Source of the DNA: Saccharomycodes ludwigii
Taxonomy: Eukaryota; Ascomycota; Saccharomycetes; Saccharomycodales; Saccharomycodaceae
Assembly (NCBI RefSeq): GCF_020623625.1
Contig: NC_060201.1
Location: 930,001 to 994,000, forward strand
DNA: 64,000 nt
Direction: 5' to 3'
The position numbers were made by a program, and so were the translations under genes. Positions 50,421-58,445 of this stretch are shown here, one piece after another (within the stretch, counting starts at the first letter, position 1; each line of letters starts with the position of its first letter). Under the pieces are notes generated by a model. The model did not search any database, had not been told where the DNA came from, and saw only the letters and a list, made by a program, of their open reading frames with translations.

Positions 50421-50997
50421 TGAAAGCTGGAAGTGAAGTAGCACAGTTTTAAAAAGAAAAGAAAAAGAAAAGAAAAAAAACTTTAGTAAAGTTTATATTC
50501 TGTTTTGTTTTGTTTTCCATATTCCATTCCTTTGTCATTAAGTCGTTTTTCTTTATTCCTTTTGATTTCCTCACATTTTTAAAATCTCTTCTTTTTTTTT
50601 GCTTTGTTTACGCGCTCACTTTTTTCCTAGGCGGCTATAAAAGTATGCTACGTGTAATGATTAACTGTAGTTATGAGATGTTGTTGTATTTTATGTAATG
50701 ATGATTTATAACGCTTTATATACTAATGAATATTTTCTTTTACTTTCCCTTTCTTTTGCTTCCCCAACTTCAAAAGTCGTTATAATGAATAGTGGAAATG
50801 TTATCTTTAATCCCATTTTTGGTGACCTGAATAGAGAAAAGAATAAAATAAAATAAAATAAAATAAAAAGAATAAAAAGTCTCTTGAAGAAACACTCTAA
50901 TCATTAAACGTCTGTTGTCTTTTATTTCCCCTTGAATTATATTCTTAGTACACTATTATAAAACATTAACTACTTTGTCATCTTTTAATTTTGAATA
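50421..50997. other. COX26/TRM1 convergent 3' gap
   Basis: 577 bp between convergent stops. It holds (AAAAG)n near 50455-50478, (TTTTG)n near 50501-50515 and (AAAAT)n at about 50845-50868. No gene recognised. Confidence 0.4.
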
Positions 50998-52728
50998 TTA
51001 ATTGGGTTTAGCCTTTGGTCCCCAATTTCTAGTTGGGTTTTCTTGATATCTAACCATTTTCAATTTTCTTAGCTTTTCTATTTTATAACTCATATCATTG
51101 GGTTCAAAACTAATGCTTTTAGTGCTATCATTTAATTTAATATCCTCATTAGTCATAATTCTATAACCTGTAGCGTTCTCATTCAATTTTTCCACTTTAT
51201 AATTAGGTTCCTTCATTCTAACATATTCTTTCATAACATACCAAATAGTGTTCCAATCCGCGTTAGTTTTTAAAACAGATGGTTGTGCATGTGACAAAGA
51301 ACATTCATAGCCTAAACTTCCTAATCCGGCAACAATATACTTTAAGCTTGGTACTGAAATCTTTAAAATGGATGATAGCTTGCTTGGAGAAAAATAAAAT
51401 GGAGTATCAGGTAATTCGTTATAAGCTAAAGTTAACATGCCTTCAATTCTTTTTCTTGTTTTATAAATGTTATCTTCATGTTCCTCTTTATTGATTCTTA
51501 AAACTTCCTTAATGAAATCCTTATTGTGAATGGCACCACCATACATTGGACCAACTAAATGTTGCACTCCACTTTTACACACTTTACATTCAGTACTACT
51601 TGTTGGCGCTTTACTCAGTCCATATTTTATATAGGGTTTCCCCTTTTTACTGGTGCGTTCCTCTCTTTTACCTAAATATTGGTTGACAATACTATCGCAA
51701 TCATGACACATGTATCCAATCATTTGCTCGCTCATATTATCCTTGACTTTAATTGGTTTGTTATGAACTCTAACAAATACTCTTACATAAAAATCAATAC
51801 TCAAACTTAGTAAAGGTTCAACATATTTCCCGTACTTGGCTGCTGTTGTTTTAATTAATCCCAACACCAATCTCAATGCGCTTTCATGAGTGGCATCATG
51901 TCCCATCAAATTGGATCCACCGTATAAAGCAAAACATTTTTCAGGATAGGTTTGTCCAGCTAATACTTGCAAATCAGTACACGTAACCAATAGTAACCCA
52001 CCATTTTTAATAGATTGAATAGCTGCATCGATAAACGGAGCCACTGTGCCATATGGATCTAAATCAATACAATCAAATTCTTTGGTATACATAACCGCAT
52101 TACAGTTGGCCAAATTAGGAATAACATTCGTTGAAGCTTTGTTATATTCAATATTTCTTTTGATTGTGTCCACAGCTGCTGGTAATAAATCATTAGCTAC
52201 AATTTTAGAAATATTAGGGATTTCTTTAGAATATCTAATGGCACGCAACCCGGTAGCGCTCAATGCTTCCAAAATCGTAAATTTTTTGATATACTCTTTC
52301 TCTTCTATTTTGATTTTTTTCAACTCAGGTTCCTCAATATCTTCTTTCCCTTCTTGTTTTGGGTTCAAATACAAGTTAGCCCATGCTTTAATACAGGTAA
52401 CACTTAAATCTCGATTGAATTGTTGGACAGGATTATAGAAAACGTCAGCTTCAGATTTAGGTGTTAAAATTGAAGTAGATCCCTCAACAATAATTTTATA
52501 ATCATCCAGATTAAAAGATGGTTGTGTTTCGTTAATAGCAGGAGCAATATCGTTAGATGGCATAGTTGTGGAACTAATATTGTTGTAATAGTTGCAATGT
52601 AATGAGTTAGTATTGGTGTTTTTTTGTAGAGAATATACTAGTGATGACGATGATAATAACGAATTTCTATTTTTTACAATATATTTTGATTTTATGATAA
52701 ATTTCAAGGATGATTTGAATAAAGTCAT
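50998..52728 (-). CDS. TRM1: tRNA (guanine26-N2,N2)-dimethyltransferase Trm1
   Basis: 576 aa from the ATG at 52728. Class I SAM fold: ILEALSATGLRAIRYSKEIP, VANDLLPAAVDTIKRNIEYN, the DLDPYGTVAPFIDAAIQSI active-site segment, then the Trm1-specific C-terminal domain with a zinc-binding set CHDC...CKVC and LVGPMYGGAIHNKDFI, ending RYQENPTRNWGPKAKPN exactly as in yeast. The first 55 residues are basic, Ser/Asn-rich and free of acidic residues (FKSSLKFIIKSKYIVKNRN), a mitochondrial presequence. A second in-frame ATG at 52563 (MPSNDIAPA) would give a 521-aa nuclear form. Yeast TRM1 likewise serves nuclear and mitochondrial tRNAs. Position matches YDR120C. Confidence 0.97.
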   Translation of the reverse strand: MTLFKSSLKFIIKSKYIVKNRNSLLSSSSLVYSLQKNTNTNSLHCNYYNNISSTTMPSNDIAPAINETQPSFNLDDYKIIVEGSTSILTPKSEADVFYNPVQQFNRDLSVTCIKAWANLYLNPKQEGKEDIEEPELKKIKIEEKEYIKKFTILEALSATGLRAIRYSKEIPNISKIVANDLLPAAVDTIKRNIEYNKASTNVIPNLANCNAVMYTKEFDCIDLDPYGTVAPFIDAAIQSIKNGGLLLVTCTDLQVLAGQTYPEKCFALYGGSNLMGHDATHESALRLVLGLIKTTAAKYGKYVEPLLSLSIDFYVRVFVRVHNKPIKVKDNMSEQMIGYMCHDCDSIVNQYLGKREERTSKKGKPYIKYGLSKAPTSSTECKVCKSGVQHLVGPMYGGAIHNKDFIKEVLRINKEEHEDNIYKTRKRIEGMLTLAYNELPDTPFYFSPSKLSSILKISVPSLKYIVAGLGSLGYECSLSHAQPSVLKTNADWNTIWYVMKEYVRMKEPNYKVEKLNENATGYRIMTNEDIKLNDSTKSISFEPNDMSYKIEKLRKLKMVRYQENPTRNWGPKAKPN

Positions 52729-53061
52729 ATATTATTGTAGTAGTTATTTTATTCACTTATTTGATGCCAAAAGAAGAGAATGAGAAAAGAGGAAAAGTTG
52801 AAAATGAAAAAAGAAAAGAAAAGAAAAGAAAAGAAAAGAAAATAGTTTTGCAGTTTATTTATCATTGATTATGCTTCGTATCCAGTGATAACAAGCAAAG
52901 TTTATTTATGTTTTAAAATGCATTTTTTAGCTGGGATGTCAACGACAAAAAATAAACATTTCAAAAATAAAATCTCAAAAATAAACATTTCAAATTATTT
53001 CCATCTTCGATATAAAAAAGATTTTCTGAAGAACAAAAAATATATTTATATAATAATAATA
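52729..53061. promoter_or_regulatory. TRM1 promoter / tRNA 3' flank
   Basis: 333 bp. (AAAAG)n lies at about 52810-52843. The repeated word AAAATAAACATTTCAAA appears around 52945-52995. An A6 at 53035-53040 is a T6 terminator on the tRNA strand. No gene recognised. Confidence 0.45.
53035..53040 (-). terminator. Pol III terminator (T6) for the tRNA
   Basis: On the minus strand this is TTTTTT, 22 nt after the tRNA 3' end. It is the first T-run of five or more downstream. Confidence 0.6.
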
Positions 53062-53132
53062 TGCGTCAACCGGGAATCGAACCCGGGGCCTCAGTATGGG
53101 AAACTGAGATTTTACCACTAAACCATTGATGC
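53062..53132 (-). tRNA. tRNA-Gly, anticodon CCC
   Basis: 71 nt on the minus strand. The D-arm contains A-box TGGTTTAGTGG; the anticodon arm TCAGT-TTCCCAT-ACTGA puts CCC at 53098-53100; the T-arm holds B-box GGTTCGATTCC with stem CGGG/CCCG. The acceptor strands are GCATCAA and TTGACGC plus discriminator A. Six of seven pairs are Watson-Crick and 3:70 is A-C. No intron, and CCA is not encoded. The tRNA reads GGG glycine codons. It sits between TRM1 and DPB4. Confidence 0.96.
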
Positions 53133-53340
53133 AGATATATCAACTGTACATCTCAATAGACTAGCCCATTATAGTAGTTCTATCTTTCACAGAAGTTTCT
53201 TAAACTAAAGTTAATGTAATTCAAAAATGTTGTATAAACAGAACAAATAAAATTAATGATAAGAGATGAATATTTATTATATAATTGTAACCAAATATAT
53301 TAAAAAAAGAGGATAAACAACAAAATAGAATGAAAAAAAA

Positions 53341-53371
<31 letters not shown>

Positions 53372-53506
53372 TTTTAAATTTCCGTAGGGCTATCAGTCAA
53401 GCAACGCACAGCATTTAAAAGGAATATCGTTTTACAAAACTAAAACTTATACTACAACTCAAACTAATATACAGTTCCAAGGTACTATTCTGTGTTATTT
53501 CCGTTT

Positions 53507-53557
<51 letters not shown>

Positions 53558-53630
53558 CTTGCTAGTTAATAGCAGAGTACACATATGCACATATAAGATA
53601 TCTAAACAAACCTATATATTAATTACAACA
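53133..53630. promoter_or_regulatory. Divergent tRNA-Gly/DPB4 gap
   Basis: 498 bp. A26 at 53333-53358 followed by TA repeats, and T45 at 53509-53553 ending 77 bp before the DPB4 ATG. No factor site recognised. Confidence 0.45.
53509..53553 (+). repeat. T45 homopolymer
   Basis: Forty-five consecutive T, the longest homopolymer noticed in the window, 77 bp upstream of DPB4. It may be promoter or leader DNA. Confidence 0.85.
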
Positions 53631-54260
53631 ATGCCGCCAAAAGGTTGGAGAAAAGATTCTTCTGGCAATTATCCACAAAAATCATATGCTAAAGAACAAC
53701 AACAAATCTCCATAAATGATTTATTATTTCCCAAAGCAACCATAGTATCATTAGCCAAGAAGTATATGAAGAAAGAGACCGCTATTCAAGGCCAGGAAGA
53801 TGCACATGACGATGATGCTCCTCGAAAGTTAATTATGAGCAAAGATAGCACATTGGCACTACAACGTAGTGCTACTGTTTTTGTCAATTATTTACTTATA
53901 CATGCTCGAGCTTTTGCTCTTAATAAAAATAAAAAATCAATTTCAGCGGATGATATTAGGTCTGCTCTAGAAGAAATAGGATTTGGTGGGGGATTTGTTG
54001 ACATATGTGATGAACTATTGGATAAATATAACGAAACTGTTAATGATAAGAAATTGCTAAAACAAAAAGAAAAGGAAACTGTTGGTAACAATGGAGAGGA
54101 GGAAGAGGGAGAAAAGGAGGAAGGGGAAGAAAAAGAGGAAGAGGGAGAAAAGGAGGCAGAGGAACAAAATGAAAAAGAAAGAAAATCTAATGATATAGAT
54201 GAAAATCATGAGGAAGATGGCAATAGTAGCGATAGCTCCAAAAAACCTAGATTATCATAA
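53631..54260 (+). CDS. DPB4: Dpb4, histone-fold subunit of Pol epsilon and ISW2
   Basis: 209 aa from the ATG at 53631; the frame extends to 53559 only via TTG, and MPPKGWRKDSSGNYPQ matches the yeast start MPPKGWRKD. The histone fold (about 25-115) has ISINDLLFPKATIVSLAKK, STLALQRSATVFVNYLLIHA and KKSISADDIRSALEEIGF. A loop of about 16 residues (AIQGQEDAHDDDAP) between the first helices is absent from the yeast protein. The C-terminal ~65 residues are a Glu/Lys-rich acidic tail with EEGEKEEGEEKEEEGEK-type repeats. Dpb4 pairs with Dpb3 in DNA polymerase epsilon and with Dls1 in ISW2, binding histones/DNA at forks and promoters. Matches YDR121W. Confidence 0.93.
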   Translation: MPPKGWRKDSSGNYPQKSYAKEQQQISINDLLFPKATIVSLAKKYMKKETAIQGQEDAHDDDAPRKLIMSKDSTLALQRSATVFVNYLLIHARAFALNKNKKSISADDIRSALEEIGFGGGFVDICDELLDKYNETVNDKKLLKQKEKETVGNNGEEEEGEKEEGEEKEEEGEKEAEEQNEKERKSNDIDENHEEDGNSSDSSKKPRLS

Positions 54261-54498
54261 GAAGGTAGCTTCTGTATCATATAACAATTAAATAAATAAA
54301 AATAAAAAATAAATTTTTTCTTGCTCACCATAGACATCATTATAATTCAACTACTTATCAAAGTTTTTTTTTTTTTTTTTTTTTTTTTTAAACAAGAAAA
54401 TGAACTAAACAAAAAGGAAGAACGTATAAACGTTAAGGCCCGATTTTCATCTATATTCCAATGTCATTACTAAACAAATGGTGAGTTACAGAATCACA
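54261..54498. other. DPB4/NYV1 convergent 3' gap
   Basis: 238 bp between convergent stops with T26 at 54364-54389. Nothing else seen. Confidence 0.4.
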
Positions 54499-55287
54499 TT
54501 ATTTCCCGCTTAGGAACAAAATGACTCCTCCAATCAACGAAATCAGTATTATGCTGATAACAGCTTTAAATTTAACTTTTTGAAACCACATCTTTCTTTT
54601 CAATTGAATAGCACGACGTCGAAATTTGACACCACTGTTATTTAATTGATGCGTCTTATTAACCAAAGAGTCCATTTTATCATTTCTTAATAGTACTTTA
54701 TCAATATTATCATTCATAATTTTAATAACATCCTGCAAATCTCTTTCCAAATCCACATTAATATCAAGCTTATCTTCAACTTCTTTATTAAAATCATTTT
54801 GAACAGTAATTACGATTTCTTTTAAACGATTATTTATATCCGTAATGGTGGAACCAGTAACGGAGGGATCATGCTCTTCTAAATACTGCAGTAACCTGAT
54901 AGCTAAACTTTTAGGTGTTCTATTACTAATTACAACAACATAAAATTGTGAATTATCGTAATTGCATAAAAGGAAAAACTTGTATCCATCGATATAATCC
55001 TCTAGTGTTTGATACGCACAATGACTTTGTCTTCTCCCTTTTAGACCTTCAGCATTATTAGACGGATATTCAATTTGCTCAATTAGTATTTTACGCAATA
55101 ATTGTATATTAATGGATTTATCAATGGCAATAGACCCGTAATTTGTGGTATCCTGAGAGTTATCATTAAAATATTCACCTAGTATTTGGTATGCTTCATT
55201 ATTTTCGTTTGAAGCTGAGGGCAATCTCTTCACAGAACAAAGATATGTTATTTTATAGTGATATTTGTAGTTCGATTTTGTTGACAT
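54499..55287 (-). CDS. NYV1: Nyv1, vacuolar R-SNARE
   Basis: 262 aa (yeast ~253). Longin-like N-terminal domain (about 8-160), R-SNARE helix at about 180-238 (DVIKIMNDNIDKVLLRNDK) with the zero-layer Arg at 201, a basic juxtamembrane RRRAIQLKRKMWF and a C-terminal membrane anchor (AVISIILISLIGGVILFL) with only GK beyond it. It drives homotypic vacuole fusion with Vam3, Vti1 and Vam7. The segment DVIKIMNDNIDK is almost identical to yeast Nyv1. The coding frame is continuous, whereas S. cerevisiae NYV1 is, as I recall, one of its intron-containing genes. Position matches YLR093C. Confidence 0.93.
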   Translation of the reverse strand: MSTKSNYKYHYKITYLCSVKRLPSASNENNEAYQILGEYFNDNSQDTTNYGSIAIDKSINIQLLRKILIEQIEYPSNNAEGLKGRRQSHCAYQTLEDYIDGYKFFLLCNYDNSQFYVVVISNRTPKSLAIRLLQYLEEHDPSVTGSTITDINNRLKEIVITVQNDFNKEVEDKLDINVDLERDLQDVIKIMNDNIDKVLLRNDKMDSLVNKTHQLNNSGVKFRRRAIQLKRKMWFQKVKFKAVISIILISLIGGVILFLSGK

Positions 55288-55712
55288 TCTATCTGATGTT
55301 GTTGTTGTATTTCAGAATAAAGAATATAGTAGATGACAACCTATTTCTTTTTTTTTTTTTTTTTTTCTTCTTCTTGAGATAAAAAGGGGGAAGAAGAGAG
55401 AAAGCTTAAGGGAAAGAAATCAAAGCAAGTTGAATTAAATAGTGACATTGACATTGCCAATTTCAACGCATAAATTAAGAAAAATATTTTTATAGTTTGT
55501 GGTGAATTCGGAAAAGGGAAAAGAAAATACTTAGAAAAGCACGTGCAATTTACATAAACACACACACACAAAAAAAAAAAACATAATATATTATCTATAG
55601 ATACAAAGTCAGGGTAACAAATATCCGTACCCGGAAACTCACCGGTAAAAAATAATATCAATGGGAATCTTTTACTGAAAAACTTTGGTTAATTTTCCAA
55701 AAAAAAAAACAT
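55288..55712. promoter_or_regulatory. NYV1 promoter / FMO 3' flank
   Basis: 425 bp. T20 near 55347-55366, GCACGTGC at 55539-55546 (CACGTG 55540-55545, Pho4/Cbf1 type) about 255 bp upstream of NYV1, CA-repeats near 55558-55569, and the 22-bp motif at 55636-55657 shared with 5508-5529. No gene. Confidence 0.45.
55540..55545 (+). promoter_or_regulatory. Candidate E-box (GCACGTGC) upstream of NYV1
   Basis: CACGTG flanked as GCACGTGC, more Pho4-like than Cbf1-like. It lies 253 bp upstream of NYV1. A single site; function is not inferable. Confidence 0.3.
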
Positions 55713-57269
55713 TCATGGTGCAAAATTAGGAACTTGAACAACAGATATAGCATCTTCAGGCCATTTAAAGTATCCACCCGCTATCAATTCATCAATGCTT
55801 AGAGCTCTTTTACCTTCAACCTTCAACTTTTCCAAATAGGCCTCTTTCAATGGTTTGATACTAGCTCTTAGTCTGATTTGTTCAGGACTCCATTCAACAC
55901 CAAAATAGCCACCATTACCAGCTGCCTTGATTTCCTTATTCAGTCTTTGTGAGTATTGGATGTCACGTGGAAAAACCAAGTCATGAAATTTACCACCTAA
56001 GCCATTTTCGTAAGCAAACCAATCATGATACGCTTGTCTCTTTTTCAAATCAGGCAATTGGATTCTCCCACTCCAAATTCTAGCTAGCCAAGCACCTTGT
56101 GTTTCACTTAACCTGGTTGGCAAAACGTATTTAGGCAATCCAATAATACCAAACGATGGTAAATTAATTGGTACAATATGATTAAATAAGTTATGGACCA
56201 TGCCACCATTGGTGATTAACTGTGATAATATTGTATCACCTACTTGTGCGGTGGGATCTTTAATGTCCTGTTGTTTAGGTAGAAATGGCAATGATTTCAA
56301 ATAACCTGTGCAGAAAATAATTTTTTCAACATTACTTAGTTTAGTTCCATCAGTAAATATAATAGTTTTAGTTGATGGATCCATACCAGCTATATCACCA
56401 ACCTCTTTAATATACTCACTTTTGCCAGCAGGTAATATATTTTCACTTCTCTTACTTTTATAAATGGGCTTTTTCAAGTGAACAGCCAATTCAAAAGCTA
56501 AATCGGATCCGCTAGCACTATTTCCAACAACAACAATTTCCCCCTTTAAATGTTCATATTGCTCGGGACAATCAAAATCCTTGGCATGAGAAATAGAACT
56601 TGGATGTGCAGCATACCACTTATCTAATCCCGGTTTGGTTGGAATGTAAGGTAAATCATAGAACCCTGTAGCAATGGCCACAGCATCGTATTCACCAGCA
56701 GTTTCTAGGTTTTTGTGATGTGACTCAACATCGCCGTCAATACCCAATTTTCCAACTTTAACTATATACTTATTATTAGCATCGTTATAATGAACCTGAC
56801 TGACCTCAGTGTTGAATTGGACATATTTTTGAATTGGTTTGGCATAAGACGTTAGATATTGTAAAACTTGATCACGTATAGGGAACAACGGAGTGCCATC
56901 TTTAAAAGGGAAGTTATGATATTCCATTAGTTGCTTTGGAACATTGGTGTCTAAATATTTATAAACCGCGGTACCAAAAATCTTTTCACCATTAGGTAAC
57001 ATTTGTGGTTTAATTCTTATTGCTGGATTTTCACATGGAACACATGGAATTGATGTATCGTTACTAATGTTTTGTAAAGTTATTGGCTTAGTATAGTTCC
57101 ACAACCCACCAAATCTGGATCTTTTTTCGAAAACATCAATTTTATCAAAATGGTTTTCGTTAATTAAAGCTTTAGTTAAACCGGAACCTACTGGTCCCGC
57201 ACCGATCACTGCTACTGAACGGATTTTACCTGGGGTAAATGCAATTAGTCTACTCTTTGTGAATTTCAT
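55713..57269 (-). CDS. Flavin-containing monooxygenase (FMO family)
   Basis: 518 aa. FAD-binding GAGPVG at 23-28 follows a beta strand SVAVI. FEKRSRFGGLWNY is the FMO-type FAD ribose segment. NADPH-binding GNSASGSDLAFELA lies near 247-260. The FMO-type CTGY motif appears as IFCTGYLKSLPFLP (about 315). The enzyme should use NADPH and O2 to oxygenate S or N in soft nucleophiles. Yeast Fmo1, the only S. cerevisiae member, acts on glutathione and cysteamine to keep the ER oxidising; it is ~432 aa and only moderately like this protein (shared KQLMxxxxFPF, PLFPxR). Whether this is its orthologue or another fungal FMO is open, so no symbol is given. No signal peptide. It interrupts the NYV1-GIS3 adjacency. 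Confidence 0.85.
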   Translation of the reverse strand: MKFTKSRLIAFTPGKIRSVAVIGAGPVGSGLTKALINENHFDKIDVFEKRSRFGGLWNYTKPITLQNISNDTSIPCVPCENPAIRIKPQMLPNGEKIFGTAVYKYLDTNVPKQLMEYHNFPFKDGTPLFPIRDQVLQYLTSYAKPIQKYVQFNTEVSQVHYNDANNKYIVKVGKLGIDGDVESHHKNLETAGEYDAVAIATGFYDLPYIPTKPGLDKWYAAHPSSISHAKDFDCPEQYEHLKGEIVVVGNSASGSDLAFELAVHLKKPIYKSKRSENILPAGKSEYIKEVGDIAGMDPSTKTIIFTDGTKLSNVEKIIFCTGYLKSLPFLPKQQDIKDPTAQVGDTILSQLITNGGMVHNLFNHIVPINLPSFGIIGLPKYVLPTRLSETQGAWLARIWSGRIQLPDLKKRQAYHDWFAYENGLGGKFHDLVFPRDIQYSQRLNKEIKAAGNGGYFGVEWSPEQIRLRASIKPLKEAYLEKLKVEGKRALSIDELIAGGYFKWPEDAISVVQVPNFAP

Positions 57270-58445
57270 GGTGCTCCTTCCCTCTGTTTTGATATAAATA
57301 TATATATATATGTATATAAATTGATAATGAATAGTAATAGAATAGAGATTATATCTGTATTTATGTAGGTATTTGATTTAATTTTTTGATAGAATTGCTG
57401 GGATAATGTTAATAAGCCACGATGGAAAGGAAATGAAGTACAAAGAAAGGATAGAAAAAGAAATAAATAGTTTTGTTCCTAAGGTTATTTACAAAAAAAA
57501 AAGAAGAAAAGAAAGAAAGAAAGAAAGAAAAAAACCCCACCACAATTGAGAACTATTGTACATTGCTTATTAATACATTTTTATAAAAGTTAATGATAGC
57601 AAATGTTACAAAAATTATTCATAAGTCCTTCACCATTTCTCATTGCCAGCTATCCTGCTGGGGGTTTTTAGCTTGATTAACACAATTTTTTATTTTATGC
57701 ATTTAAAATCAAAAACTGTGTATATTTTTTTTTTTCTTTTTAAAGAAGTTTTCTTTATCTATGAAAAAAAAAAAACAGCTTATAAATCCGATAAATACGG
57801 AGTTAAACAAATTATGTAAAAAAAAAAAAAAAAAAAAAAAAAAGAAAAAAGAAAATGTTTATATACTATACAAAATAATACACATAAACATTTCATTAAA
57901 CTTTAAATCAAGATATGTTTTTAGCCCCGACTATCTTTTTAATTTTAAATAACTATTACTCTTTTCAATCTGTATAAAACAAGTATCATAAGATCTATTT
58001 CAAATGCAAATTCTTTTACCTTACATTCATAATAACAATCATAATAAGATGGCCCTCTTTCTTTTTATCTCTTTCCATTGGTTTTTGCTTAATAAAACCA
58101 AACTTAACTAATATACCATCTTATTATTTTCTTCTTCTTTCCTATTCCCTAAATATAACACCACGTGATTTTTTACAAGTACTATCAATACTACTATCTC
58201 ACGACAGCTAAAAGTATGTAGCTATTTTTCAAAATAATAATAATATTTTTCATTAAAAAAAGAAAAAAAAAAAAAAAAGGAATGTCAAGTTTCGATGACT
58301 ATTGAAAATATAGTTACATACCGATATTACAAGATGTATTTGGCAAAAGATACATGCAATACACACACATATATATTAATATTCACAGACCATTATCCAA
58401 CGGCCATTTAACACATTTCTATACATGTAAATCAAAGTTGTAGTA
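57270..58445. promoter_or_regulatory. Intergenic: FMO promoter / GIS3 3' flank
   Basis: 1.18 kb with both neighbours on the minus strand. TA-run near 57297-57318, (GAAA)n near 57507-57530, A26 at 57818-57843, CACGTG at 58162-58167 (about 890 bp upstream of the FMO start), A-tract near 58264-58278. No gene recognised. Confidence 0.45.

Noticed and set aside
53559-53630. 24-residue extension of DPB4
   Set aside because: The frame opens with TTG; MPPKGWRKD at 53631 is the conserved start.
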